Positions 10,485 to 23,313 are shown, counted from the first letter of the stretch. The stretch: DNA of 64,000 bases from Adenophora triphylla var. japonica (GCA_022495995.1 JAFEMH010007447.1:25401-89400); one strand, 5' to 3'. A program made the numbers and translations. The notes: a model not told the origin generated them from the sequence alone.

Positions 10485-10898
10485 ATTCACCGACATCAGA
10501 AGCTCCGGCCCGTCTCGAGAGTAGAAAGAGATCGGAGAGAGTCGATCAATCTCGGAGAGAGGCCTTTCCGATTATCTCTCCGATCTGTATGAATTGTTTC
10601 ACCGATTTCTACTAAATAATTTTTTTTAAGGCAAAACGGGAAAGGAAGTGAATAATGAGGGCAAAATGGTCATTTCGCCGATTGGAACTGTTCATGCTAC
10701 AGTGCCAAAACCGCTTCCATTTATACTATAGATTAATGCCTCGACCAGCACCTATTCCGATAAGAACCGCCTTTCGATGAAGCCAAAATGATTGACAAAC
10801 ATCTACGGAGCTTTCTAATGTCTACGATGTAAGCTTGCGCTACATCTGTTTTTACTTCATATTTCATATTAAATTAACAACATATTTGATGACGCCAA

Positions 10899-11759
10899 TG
10901 ATTTCAGGGTCAGAGCGGTTCGTAGGATATCTGGCAGGATATTTGATTGGTGCGGTACCTAAGATCACAACACAGAAATGACGCACCGTTAAGGTCAAAG
11001 TTGGATGTTAATCCAACTTAGGCCCTCGGGTGTGAGGATAAGATATCAATGAAGGATATAATAACCTAAGAATAAGACCTTGGAATGTCTTAGAGTGTGT
11101 GTGTGTTTAGGGTTTGAGCAATATGGCTTACAATATAGATTTGACACTTACCTTGTCCAAGGGGACAAAGGTCTTCTATTTATAGGCAATCGGGATCTGC
11201 TCGCTGACGTAAGTCATGAGGTCAGCCCTAAGGGGTACTTTAGTCTTTGACCGCATACATGTGTCCGCATCTGATTGGGTCTGTTAGGGAAGGAATATTC
11301 ACTGTTAGAGGGGTTGTCGCTGATGTGGACATGAGCCGTGTATTCGGCGCGGCGCATTAAATGAAATAGTAGGCGCATGAGCCATGCATTCAATGCGATG
11401 GGAGTGAGCCGGTTACTGTACTGTCAAAGCCAGTAAGTAAACTTGCTCAATAAGCTTTGATATCGATCGGGAGTCCGGTGGGATAACCGGGAGTCTGGTA
11501 TGAGACCGCGGTCAACACCTTAGGCGCGGTCAACGGTAATTGACGCGAACACGGATGTTGCGGTCATAACTCCTGCGGTCACCAGGCTGACGGTCAGGAT
11601 CCCTTCGATATTGACGGGGATGGGATGAGAGGAACGCGGTCTTGACCTTGAGGGTCTATCTGTCCGCGGTCTAGGATACGCCACATCATACTGGGCCTTT
11701 GGACCAGATCGAGCTTGGGCCCGGTCTAGCTGGTCTGGACTCATCAATATTTAATAACA
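10899..11759 (-). mobile_element. LTR of a gypsy-type element (fragment)
   Basis: Read on the minus strand the unit starts TGTTATTAAATATTGATG at 11759 and ends CTGAAATCA at 10899. A primer-binding-like TTGGCGTCATC follows directly. A TATA box (CTATAAATAGAAG) lies near 11178-11190 on the minus strand. Only about 165 bp of internal leader remain to the left before Helitron A. No partner LTR was found in the window. The ORF at 11520-11747 is within this LTR and is not considered a gene. Confidence 0.6.
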
Positions 11760-12375
11760 GATTTGTTATTCACGCTCTCAACATTACTAATACTTTCGCA
11801 CTATTAAGTTTACCTAAAAAATTAAACATTCAATAATCTATACAAAACCATTATTCCTATTTCACCCTTTAAAATCCTTAAATAATCACCTATTTAAATT
11901 TAACAAAACACACTCTTACACCCAATCTTCATTTCTCCGGCCAATCTTCATCTTCTCCTATCAACTCTTCATCGTATTCGACCTATTTTCATCTTCTCCG
12001 ATCAACTCTTCATATTTTCGGGTCAACCCTTCCTTCATCTTTCGCAAATCTAGAAAATAAATGCCCCTTCCAAATCACCGTCATATCCTCTCGCCATATC
12101 ATATCTTTCATTTCCTAATCTTTGACCATATATGCAATCTTGGACAAAAGAAGTAAAAGAAAAATTAAGGGGTTTTTGTTTGTTCGGTCAAAACACACCA
12201 AATAATATTACCATTTTCGGTCATCAGTGGCCAAAATATTACTCGTTGTTCGGTCGTTTTTGACCAAACATTGTAATTTTGTTCGGTTAAAATTACCAAA
12301 CAAGTTGACATTGTTTGGACAACATTATTACTTGCAGGGTAATATTCATATGGCCAACATTGTTACTTGCAAGGT
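11760..12375. other. No gene recognised
   Basis: AT-rich sequence with TCTTCATC-type short repeats (11925-12025) and TTCGGTCA-type repeats (12180-12290). It should correspond to the gag/protease part or 5' LTR of Copia-A, but nothing of that kind is recognisable. Confidence 0.4.
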
Positions 12376-12917
12376 GGTTGGTTGGCTCTATCAAGCTGCG
12401 GACTCATGATGGTAAGTTCTGCACTTTGAACGACTTGAGACACGTAACACACATGACGAAGAATCTGATTTCTCTTATTTAGCTAGACAACAAAGGGTAC
12501 AACTTTAAAGGTAAAGGTGGAGTAGTTTATGTTTACAAAGGTTTTGGAGTGATTATGATATTCCTTAATCGGGGTTCCTTGTATTTCCTCCAAGGAAGGA
12601 CGCTTTCTGGGTCAGTATTGATTGCATCATATGAAGTGGTCAAGGAGGATATGACCAAGTTGTGACATATTAGGCTTGGGAACATGAGCATTAGAGGGAT
12701 GCATATATTGGCGAAACATGATCTTTTATGTGACCATAAGGTCAAGGATCTTAAGTTTTGTGAACATTGTGTACTTGGGAAGATGCATCGAAGAAAGTTT
12801 CCAAAGAGGGTTCATAGAACAAAGGGCAAGCTGGATTACATTCACTCGGATGGTTGGGGACCTTCAGGTCTGGAATCATTGAGGGGTCACAAGTATTTTT
12901 TGTCTGTGATTGATGAC
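12376..12917 (+). pseudogene. Copia-A pol, left part (protease end, pre-integrase, integrase start)
   Basis: One frame with two in-frame stops contains IKLRTHDGKFCTLNDLRHV (end of the protease region), FCEHCVLGK (HHCC zinc part of the integrase), LDYIHSDGWGP and VIDD. This is the Tnt1/Tork-type Ty1/copia polyprotein. The copy is cut after GATGAC by the insertion of Copia-B, and its frame resumes at 30746. Gag and 5' LTR are not recognisable upstream. The element is plus strand and the oldest copia layer here. Confidence 0.85.
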
Positions 12918-14271
12918 TGTAGGGTTTTACGGGTCCATGCGCAGCGGAATTAAGCATCAAATAACATAAAACCCAAGAAGCCTAGGATCCGTTCTATACA
13001 ATTAACTTGAAACTATGAGATAGATGTAACCAACCTTGTTTGCTTTCCGTTCTCGAGCTATCGAACGATTTGATTATGTGATTTCGAATCACAAACTTCG
13101 TTCTTCAGATTGCTTGAACTCTAGGCCTTGATCGATGAACGAGCGAAGACCCTCTTTCGGTATCCACACCTTTGAATGAATCCAAGAACAATTTCTTGAA
13201 GATTGCTAGATCCTATAAATCTTGGAATAATATTGAGAATATTGTTTTGAATTTCTTTTCAGAATTTCGACTAGCTTTTTAGGGCTGACGAACTGTTATA
13301 TTTATACTACTTTAGCATCAATATGTGTTTCCTAATCGAATTAGGAAACCAGTCCAAAATTAACTCTGTGGACTTATAGTGTCGCACGACCAGGCGAGTC
13401 ACATGGACTTGTTATGTCGCGTGATACAATGAGTCACCACAGGTTTTTCTCAATCATTCTCCCCATGGTTTAATCAATCCATTCTAGTTGTGTGTGACCC
13501 AATAGGATTACATTATGTTGGCAATGAGTTCGATTATATCGACTCTCATAAGACATAAGTGGACTCTAGAAAGCCATTATGTCTACCCAAATAATGTAAC
13601 GTAAGAGTTCACGTTTCCAATGGTACACTTTCATTTCTCCCTTTGTCTCACGATGTCATATTGAACACAAGTCATGGTCATAGTCAACTTGTCTTTGTTC
13701 AATGCTTTCTCGATTCCGAGTATAATGATAATTCCAATCATATTGGGGTACGACCATACACTTTCATCATTATCACTCATCGAGGGGCCCAAGCAAAACA
13801 TCTCTCTTTCGAGGGACAAATTCCATCTTGACTTATCATCCTTCCCATCATGAATCCGATCATGCCAAAATTAGCCTTTATAAATATCGTGTTAAGAAAA
13901 CGTTTGACTAAAATCAAACATGACTTTCATCATATGTAAGGTCATGATAATCTCAGGTCTAGGGACTAAATGAAGTAACCTTATGAGATTTAATTATGAC
14001 ATTTGACCATGACATAAATCTCATGTGGGTCAAGTCCAGTCACTTGTTCTCTAACAAGTACCCATAATTTCAATGTGCATCTCTATGCATATAATCATCG
14101 TATGATTATCCATTGACAATTATACTAATTATTCTCTTAATAATCAGGGACGGAGATTATTATAAATAAATATACAAAGCATATATAATAATCAAATGAT
14201 AAACATCTCATATAATAAATAATGTCAACACATAAGTCTATCAATCATAGGCCTAGGGCATAACACTAACA
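12918..14271 (-). repeat. Copia-B 3' LTR
   Basis: A 1354-bp direct repeat that begins TGTAGGGTTTTACGGGTCC on the plus strand (the right copy begins TGTTGGG) and ends GGGCATAACACTAACA. It differs from the 5' LTR by scattered substitutions and small indels of a few percent. It contains TGTCGCGTGATA at 13415 and GTCGCACGAC at 13381, relatives of a motif repeated in the leader. Confidence 0.93.
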
Positions 14272-14285
14272 GTCTCCCACTTGCA

Positions 14286-17200
14286 CTAGGCCCAATCTCT
14301 CATGTATCGAATACCCATGGACCTAACATGACCATCATGCTTGGCTTGCGGGAGAGCCTTAGTTAATGGGTCCGCCACATTGTCATCAGTGTCTACTCTG
14401 CATATCTTTACGTCTTCCCTTTCACATATCTCTCGGATAATGTGGAAATGTCGAAGTATGTGTTTGGATCTCTGGTGTGACCTTGGTTCCTTTACTTGTG
14501 CAATGGCACCATTGTTGTCACAGTAAAGTTCAATAGGATCTCTGATGCTTGGAACGACTTCCAAATCACTAATGATCTTTTTGATCCAAACGACTTCCTT
14601 AGCTGCATCAGATGCTGCTATGTACTCAGCTTCGGTTGTAGAATCAGCGACGGTACTTTGCTTGGAACTTTTCCAACTCACAGTGCCTCCATTAAGCGTA
14701 AACAAAAATCCAGACTGCGATCTGAAATCATCCTTATCGGTTTGAAAGCTAGCATCTGTGTAGCCTTTTACTACAAGATCTTCTTCCATTCCTCCAAAGA
14801 CCAAGAATACATCCTTAGTTCTTCGTAAGTACTTAAGGATATTCTTGACTGCTATCCAATGTGGTTTGCCGGGATCCGATTGGTACCTACTTGTCATGCT
14901 TAGAGCACACGAGACATCGGGTCTAGTACATAACATATCATACATGATAGACCCAATTGCCGAAGCATATGAAATACCATTCATTCTCTTTCGCTCATCA
15001 TTAGTTTTAGGACTTTGATTCTTGCTAAGAGATATACCATATAACATTGGCAAGTTTCCTCTTTTAAAATTTTTCATTTGGAATCTTCTAAGAACCTTGT
15101 CAATGTAAGTACTTTGACTTAAACCAATCATCCTCTTGAATCTATCTCTATAGATCTTGATACCAAGGATATATGCAGCTTCGCCCATATCTTTCATTGA
15201 AAAGCACTTTCCTAACCAAGACTTGACAGTCTGTAGTGCAGGAACGTCATTTCCAATGAGTAAGATATCGTCGACATACAACACCAAAAATAGTGTTACG
15301 CTCCCACTAATTTTCTTGTATACACAAGGTTCATCTTCGTTCTTGATAAAGCCAAACTCTTTGATTGCTTCATCAAAACGTAGATTCCAACTCCTAGAAG
15401 CTTGCTTCAATCCATAAATATATTTCTGCAACTTACACACCTTGTTAGAATTTTCTGGATTGACAAAACCTTCAGGTTGTATCATGTATACATCCTCAAG
15501 TAACTTCCCATTAAGGAAAGCTATTTTGACATCCATTTGCCATATCTCATAGTCATAATATGCGGCTATGGCAAATAAAATTCTAATAGACTTAAGCATA
15601 GCTACAGGCGAAAAGGTTTCATCATAGTCTATGCCATGAATCTGCCTATATCCCTTAGCTACAAGCCTAGCCTTGTAGGTGTGCACCTTTCCATCCATGT
15701 CGGTCTTCTTCTTGAAGACCCACTTGCACCCTATGGTTTTTACACCTTCGGGTGGATCAATCAAGTTCCAAACTTGATTATCAGCCATGGATTGCAACTC
15801 GGACTTCATGGCTTCTTGCCATTTTTCCGAATCAGGAGCGGCCATCGCCTCTTGATAGCAAGTAGGTTCATCGTTTTCGATTAACTCCACTTCATCACTT
15901 TCTGTAACGAGAAATTCATATCTCTCGGGTTCGGATCGTGACCTACCACTTCGGCGAAGAACTTGTGCATCTTGAACCGGTTCCACATCTACTTGTGAAT
16001 TTGGTTCAGTCTCTACCATTGGTTCAATGTTATTTTCGGGTTCTCGAATTTCTTCGAGATCTATTTTACTCCCACTGGTTCCTTTGCGAAGAAACTCCTT
16101 TTCTAAGAAAGTACCATTTCGAGCAACAAACACTTTGTTCTCATTTCGTTTGTAGAAATAGTATCCTTTGGTTTTCTTAGGATAACCCACGAAAACACAT
16201 TTGTCAGACTTAGGTGCTAGCTTGTCAGAAGTTAACTTCTTGACATATGCATCGCAACCCCAAATCTTCATGAAAGACAAACTAGGTTTTCTTCCATGCC
16301 ACATCTCATATGGGGTCTTTTGAACCGATTTGGTAGGAACTCTGTTTATTGTGAAAGCAGCAGATTCTAGTGCATGTCCCCAAAAGGATAAAGGAAGCTC
16401 AACTTGACTCATCATAGAACGAATCATGTCCAACAAAGTTCTATTCCTCCTCTCAGACACACCATTCCATTGTGGTGTTCCGGGTGGAGAGAGTTCTGAA
16501 ACGATTCCACAACTCTTAAGATGACTGTCAAATTCTTGGCTCAATTATTCACCACCTCGATCGGATCGAAGTACTTTAATAGTTTTGCCAAGTTGATTTT
16601 GTACCTCATTTTAAAATATTCGAAATATTTCAAACGATTCACTTTTATGTTTCATTAGATAAACATATCCAAATCTACTATAATCATCAGTGAATGTTAT
16701 GAAGTACCGAAATCCTTCCCTAGCATCGCTACTCATAGGCCCACATACATCGGTATGTATGAGTCCTAATAAGTCGCCCGCCCTTTCACCAGTTTTGGTA
16801 AATGGGTCCTTGGTCATCTTGCCAAGTAAACAAGATTCGCATGTCTCATAAGATTCATAATCATGTGAGTCTAAAAATCCATCTTTGTGGAGTTTAGAGA
16901 TGCATTTCTCATTTATGTGACCAAGACGACAATGCCATAAGTAAGTGTGGTTTACATCATTGGGTTTAGATCTCTTGTTAATGTTATAGACATCATTATC
17001 ACGATTTTCAACATCAAGAATATAAAGGCCATTGAATGAAACAGCAGTACAATAATGCATATCACTCTTGTAAATGGAAAATTTCTTATCACATATAAGA
17101 AAATTAAAACCTTCATTATCCAAACATGAAATTGAAATAATATTCCTACTTAAAGCTGAAACATAATAACAATTGTTCAAAACAAGTATTAGTCCACTAG

Positions 17201-18254
17201 GTAAAGTAACTTCATAAGTTCCTACGGCTAATGCAACAACTCTTGCTCCATTCCCCACACGTAGGTCCACTTCACCTTCCTCAAGCATCCTTCTGTTCTT
17301 TAGACCCTACACATTTAAACAAATGTGAGTTCCACATCCGGTATCCAATACCCAAGAACTAGAAGTAGATAGGAATATATCTATAACAAAGATACCTGAA
17401 GTCGAAGCAACTCCTTTGCTCTTCTTCAGTGCTTCCTTGTATTTTGCGCAGTTTCTCCTCCAATGTCCAATCTCATTGCAATGGAAGCAGACTGCGTCCT
17501 CTTGGGACTTGGGCTTAGCCTCTTTAGGCTTGGAAGCCTCTTTGGGTTTAGCAACATTTGCCTTAGGATTAGCAACTTTTACCTTTCCTTTACCCTTGAA
17601 ACCCTTCCCCTTGTTAACCATCAACACTTGATCGGTTTTCTTCTCGACAATATTGGTTTCCGCAGTGTTCAACATTTGAACTAACTTGGAAAGGCTTTTA
17701 TTCATTCCACCCATGTTATAGTGCATTATGAAATGACTAAAACTTTTGGGCAATGAATTCAATATTATGTCGGTAGCCAACTATTGGCTAATTGGAAAAC
17801 CGAGCCTATCAAGATGCTCAATGTGGCCCTTCAACTTAAGAGCATGGGGACCAACAGCTTGTCCTTCACTCATCTTGCATGAGGTCAAGACCTTAACTGT
17901 GTTATACCTTTCTTGCCTAGCTTGAACTTGGAATATTTCCATCAGTCGATTGTTTAGATCAAATGTCCCCAAGTGCTCAAGATCCTTCTGAAGGTTCTTG
18001 CACATGGCGGAGAGCATGAGGCAACCAACATCTACAAAATCACGCTTGTGTTTCAGATATTGATCCCTCACTACCCTATTAGCATTGGCAGAAGGTTCAG
18101 GTGGAATAGGTTCCTCGAGAACGTACAACTTTTCTTCTTGTTTGAGAACAATTCTCAAACTGCGGATCCAATCCATATAGTTTGTACCATTCTCTTCCAA
18201 CTTTTCCTTCTCAAGGACAGATCGCATTGAAAAGTGATTATTGTTTGATGCCAT
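14286..18254 (-). pseudogene. Copia-B gag-pol polyprotein (four in-frame stops, no frameshift)
   Basis: A single frame of about 1323 codons starts at ATG 18254 and ends at 14286. In order it has a Gag N-terminal part with TNYMDWIRSLRIVL, a zinc knuckle CFHCNEIGHWRRNC, protease WVLDTGCGTHIC, pre-integrase zinc LWHCRLGHINEKC...CESCLLGK, integrase HTDVCGPM and DDYSRFGYVY, reverse transcriptase with LYVDDILLIG, and RNase H with STTEAEYIAASDAAKE, ending in DPLTKALPQAKH. Stops fall at 17781-17783, 17307-17309, 16611-16613 and 16545-16547. All domains are otherwise present and co-linear, so this was a recently intact copy. The sense of the stops suggests single-base changes. It now cannot make full polyprotein. 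Confidence 0.93.
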
Positions 18255-19639
18255 TTATTCTACAAAAAGATACACATAAAATATGAACACATATAATTAA
18301 ACATATCATATGAGAAGTATAATGTATTTACAAAAAATGCTCCCACTAAATTATACACCTTCAAATGCAAATAAGCATAATATACATTTAATGGGCTAAG
18401 ATCCAACTTTAATTCAATTTCAAGTTTGCTATGGCAAACCGCTCAAAATTAAATTAATTAGGTAGAAAACATCAATCATATCACATATATGACTCTTAGA
18501 TCTTTTGTGAGATTTATTCAAGACATCATATGTCTAGGCATATTTTAATCTCATCTTATGCCTTGGGTCCAAAATCATTTTGATAACCCAATTAAGTTCA
18601 TTCACTTTAAACGTATAGGAACCACCATTTCCTCATATTGCTCGCATACAAATAGAATCAAAGTACCTAGCTATGGCAAGCCCACCCAAAACTATCTGAA
18701 TGGTCTCAAGTGTTTTAATCATGAATTGACATAAAGAACTTAAAAGTTAAATGAAGGTTCTTTAAGGTAGATTATGAGCATATCAGCAAAGATAGTCATA
18801 ATCGTGCACCAGGTAAGTTCCCAGGAAGATAGGTGAGTCACAAGGACTACTTAAGTACCAAATCTTCCTTCGACAGAACTCTCCTAGACATGCACAATCA
18901 GAAATCAGCTCTGATTTGGCAACATAATCATTTCCTTTTATAAACAATCAGTTTCCTTTTAAATTTCGCGTAATTATGACTTGTTTCCCATAAACAATCA
19001 TAAAAACAAAATTTTAATGTCTAAATTTAAACATATTAGGAAACTACAATTCAATGTTTCAACTAAACATAAAATTTCTTAACACGTAAGACCAAATAAA
19101 TCATGCATCGCAACAATTAATAAAATCATATTTTAATCAACTAAGCATGCATAAACAATGAATTAATCTAGCATAGCCCTATAAACTCAATTTTATAGTA
19201 TCCAGATTAACACATAAACGTATCAGATTGTAAACACATTCACAGATTAGCATGATTGTTCAACAAACTGATTCTGCCCAGATTGGGCTAGTTCTGTCGC
19301 GTGACAGAGACTCCCAGAATCACAATATGTCACACAACCTAGAAAAGCCATTAGACATTATCTGTCGCGTGACATAGACATACTATGTCGCGTGACACCA
19401 TGAAGCTAGTTTTGCAGATTTGCAGAATTCAATCAATTCTAAATCACAGAGCAATTAAATCATGCAAACGACTTTTAACAGATTTAATTCAATATCAATA
19501 GAATATGATTTAGGCATATTGTTTCAAAAACAATTAATCCATCACATATAGAACATGCAAAAGAACATATAAACAATTTATATTACTTTTCTAGCATGTT
19601 AATTCAAACTTAATGATACGAACGGGGCTCTGATACCAC
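18255..19639 (-). other. Copia-B untranslated leader and primer-binding site
   Basis: A 1.4-kb non-coding leader lies between the 5' LTR and gag. The primer-binding site is at 19626-19638, one base from the LTR. Three exact copies of TGTCGCGTGACA lie at 19295-19306, 19363-19374 and 19386-19397. No ORF was recognised. The leader is long for a copia element. Confidence 0.8.
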
Positions 19640-20800
19640 TGTTGGGTTTTACGGGTCCATGCGCAGCAGAATTAAGCATCAAATAACATTAAACCCAAGA
19701 AGCCTAGGATCCGTTCTATACAATTAACTTGAAACTATGAGATAGATGTAACCAACCTTGTTTGCTTTCCGTTCTCGAGCTATCGAACGATTTGATGTGA
19801 TTTCGAATCACAAACTTCGTTCTTCAGATTGCTTGAACTCTAGGCCTTGATCGATGAACGAGCGAAGACCCTCTTTCGGTATCCACACCTTTGAATGAAT
19901 CAAATAACAATTTCTTGAAGATTGCTAGATCCTATAAACCTTGGAATAATATTGAGAATATTGTTGTGAATTTCTTTTCAGAATTTCGGCTAGCTTTTTA
20001 GGGCTGACGGACTGTTATATTTATACTACTTTAGAATCAATATGTGTTTCCTAATCAAATTAGGAAATCAGTCCAAAATTAACTCTGTGGACCTATAGTG
20101 TCGCACGACCAGACGAGTCACATGGACTTGTTCTGTCGCGCGATACAATGAGTCACCACAGGTTATTCTCAATCATTCTTCCCATGGTTTAATCAGTCCA
20201 TTCTAGTTGTGTGTGACCCAATAGGATTACATTATGTTGGCAATGAGTTCGATCATATCGACTCTCATAAGACATAAGCGGACTCTAGCAAGCCATTATG
20301 TCTACCCAAATAATGTAACGTAAGAGTTCACGTTTCCAATGGTACACTTCCATTTCTCCCTTTGTTTCACGATGTCATATTGAACACAAGTCATGGTCAT
20401 AGTCAACATGTCTTTGTTCAATGCTTTCTCGATTCCGAGTTAATGATAATTCCAATCATATTGGGGTACAGCCATACACTTTCATCATTATCACTCATCG
20501 AGGGGCCCAAGCAAAATATCTCTCTTTGGAGGGACAAATTCTATCTTGACTTATCATCCTTCCCATCATGAATCTGATCATGCCAAAATTAGCCTTTATA
20601 AATATCGTGTTAAGATATCGTTTGACTAAAATCAAACATGACTTTCATCATATGTAAGGTCATGATAATCTCAGGTCTAGGGACTAAATGAAGTAACCTT
20701 ATGAGATTTAATTATGACATTTGACCATGACATAAATCTCATGCGGGTCAAGTCCAGTCACTTGTTCTCTAACAAGTACCCATAATTTCAATGTGCAACA

Positions 20801-21387
20801 TGTTTTGGTAAAAAACAATCAACAATGAAGAAATTTGAAATGAAACTAAGGAGGGTGCAATGGAATATAATTGGTGCAACAATGTAATCAAGATGGCTCG
20901 ATCATGTAACGAGGAAAACCCTTGAGATAAATATCTCGCCGACACAAAACCTCGGGAGGTGATTATGAGCACCTACCTTCCCAAACAATTATATTAATAA
21001 TGAATTACAAGGTAGAAAGCTATGGCGGATTACAAAGTGTTCTTGAGCTATGTGAGTGTAATGCGTGTGTCTCTGTGTTCGTGTCGTCTGTTGTGTGTTT
21101 CCAGCCATGAGCTTTAAATAATAAAAAAGAAAACAGAAAAAAAATCAAATCCTAACCAACTCCCCTACAATCTCGGTAAGTCATCTTCATCTTGACTTAG
21201 TCTTCCAATCCGTTGAAAGGAGTCTGTTGGACATGTCTTTTCCCACGTGCTTTTTTATCCCTGTGATTAAATATAACAGAAATAAATAATTGATTTAAAT
21301 AAATAATTTTTACCTTGCCCTCGAGTGAAGATGTCGACATGCTGATAAAAACTCAAGATGCATCAATCCTGATTTTTACCCATAACA
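20801..21387 (-). repeat. Tat-1 3' LTR
   Basis: The 587-bp left LTR is the same length as the right copy at 29965-30551. Both contain TATA-like and AT-rich stretches around AATAATAAAAAAGAAAAC. The region 21388-21679, between this LTR and the antisense ORF, is non-coding. Confidence 0.93.
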
Positions 21388-21679
21388 ATTGTCCCCAAAA
21401 AAACTGTCTTTTAAAAGAATTTTAAAAGATTATGTTTTTTCACGTCTTTCTAGAAGCTCTGCGGTTAATTAATGGAGAAGATACATGGCCGTTGAGGAGT
21501 TAATTTTTAATTAATTAACGTAACTACTCCCAAGATCTAGGGCTTAAAACCGAAATCTCTTTTCACTTTCCCCTTTATCTTTTCCAATCACTTTCATCCA
21601 TTCCTCTTCACGGCGGTGATTTCTCCCTCGAAGGTAAAAATCCTTCCCTCTCTTTCTCTTCCTGTTTCTTTTTTCAAAA

Positions 21680-23313
21680 ATGGTGAAATCAAAAAAGGGA
21701 AAAGCCGCGAAAAATCCTTCGAGTTTACACGAGGACGGGGGTTTTTCGTGTGAAGGTTTGTTGACAAAACCAGATGAGGAAATCTGTGTTTTCAGCAATG
21801 AGCTGATCGAATCTGTCAAAGATCGACACTGCTTCCCAGATTCTACCATCTTAGGCCGTTTGATGTTCTTCTTAGGTCTGATTTCGTTTCCCCAAAATGG
21901 ATTTTATTTTATGAGTCCTTTTACTCTAGGTTTTCCTATCCTTTCCCTGCAATGATAAATAAGTTTTTTTTAGGAAGACTAACCTTGCTTTCGTACAAGT
22001 GATGCCCATGGTTTGGAGGATCTTTTCTTGTGTCTTGAGGGTGAATTGTGAATTCGGTTTAGATATAGGTTTGAAGGAGTTGACCTTTGTGTATGAACTC
22101 CAAACTTTTGGTTCCACGAGATACCTTCTTAAAACTAGGTTTGGAATGAAGCCTCTGTTTTTGAAAGTAACTGTAAGTGATAGAGGTTAGAAATCGAAGT
22201 ACTTTTTTGTTGAGAAGGACTCTTTGGAGGAAGGAGACTTCTTGGCGACTAAATGGAATAGGGAAGGTATCCCTCTTCTAAATTTCAATTTCCTTTCTTT
22301 CCCGCACTTACATGTTGTAATTTTTCTGTTGGTTTTTGCAGCTATTGATTGGGTCAAGCTTTTCCCTTCATCTGCTGAAACGAATGGGAAGGTGAATAGG
22401 CTGTTGGAGTTCTCAGAAGGGGAAAGATCCTTTCAACCTTACGAAGACATAACCGTCTCTGAAAATAAAGAGATACCACCCTCTACTGAAATGTCTACTG
22501 GTAAGATTATTTGATCCTTGTGTAACTCTTCTTGGTGTCTCTTGATTCTGCATTCTTCTGATAGTGTGCTTCTTTTGACAGTTTCAAAATCAACTGATGC
22601 CTTTTCTCTTAAAGACCTTCAGGACTTTGTGGGGCAAACCCAAGCGAGCAATCAAATGTTGGTGCCTAAAAGGGAGATAGAGGCACCTTCTGTTGGAGCC
22701 AGGGTGAAGAAGAGGAAGAGCAGTTCCAAGGAGGTAATTATTTTGGATGAAACGGACCTAGGAGATGTGAAAGAAGCTTTGGCGAGGGCTACAGTGGTAG
22801 GTTTCTTTGAAAAATAGAGTTTCTAATATATTCCTAAAATGAATAATGTATCTTAAGGTTTCGATTGAATTTTTGGCTTTTGTAGGGTGTTGATACTGCT
22901 AAGGCAAAAATGAACAGTCTGGAGGAAAGAATAGGAAGCTGGTGCTGGAACTTATTCAAGTCAAAAAACAAAGGGATGCCGGGGCTACAAAAATTGGAGA
23001 TTTACAGAAGGAAGTGGAAAGCTTGATGACAGGGATGTCCTCCCTTCAAGACACACAGCTGCATGAGACTTAAGAATTAAAGAAGAACATGATGTCTTCT
23101 GCTGCCCAAAGTATGATTGCGATCAAAATTCAAATGATGGAAGAGTTTCAGGATGGGAAGCACAAAGAGTGGGACATCGAACAACAACGTTCCCTCTTAA
23201 AGGCTTTGGATGCTAAGGAAGAGGAGGTAGGAGAAGGATCTTCTGCAGCAAAAGGTGATGATAACTTGGATGAAGGAGCAGCAACAACATCAGCGGCAGT
23301 AGCCACCCCGTGA
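21680..23313 (+). pseudogene. Antisense ORF of Tat-1 (Transposase_28-like plus coiled coil)
   Basis: This lies on the strand opposite to gag-pol, between integrase and 3' LTR. It starts at ATG 21680 (MVKSKKGKAAKNPSSLHEDG), runs on around 21975 with a segment AFVQVMPMVWRIFSCVLRV ... KSKYFFVEKDSLEEG, then a basic stretch (VKKRKSSSKEV, near 22710) and an acidic, coiled-coil-like tail ending AATTSAAVATP at 23313. Gaps between segments look like introns (for example TTTTTTTTAG before 21975 and TTTTGCAG near 22340), plus stops at 22187 and 23071. The middle segment resembles the plant 'putative gypsy type transposon' domain (Transposase_28). Extra ORFs, often antisense, are known in Tat elements. 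The function is unknown and this copy is degenerate. Confidence 0.55.

Larger units (their letters stand above)
4229..10732 (-). mobile_element. Helitron A (non-autonomous, gene-fragment carrier)
   Basis: The 3' terminus on the minus strand is CTAG (4229-4232). It is preceded by a perfect hairpin, CCCGTGTCC-GA-GGACACGGG at 4241-4260, and followed by T, as Helitrons require. The 5' terminus on the minus strand starts at 10732 with TCTATAGTATAAATGG, a typical plant Helitron start, next to the host base A. A solo LTR (4835-9880) with target duplication AGCAC interrupts it. Removing that LTR leaves about 1.45 kb. No Rep/helicase gene of its own was seen, so it depends on trans-acting proteins. 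Near its 5' end it carries two gene exon fragments, both in the same direction as the element. Confidence 0.82.

Noticed and set aside
11520..11747. Minus-strand Arg/Pro-rich ORF
   Set aside because: It lies wholly inside an LTR fragment, has no known domain, and GC-rich composition alone explains it.
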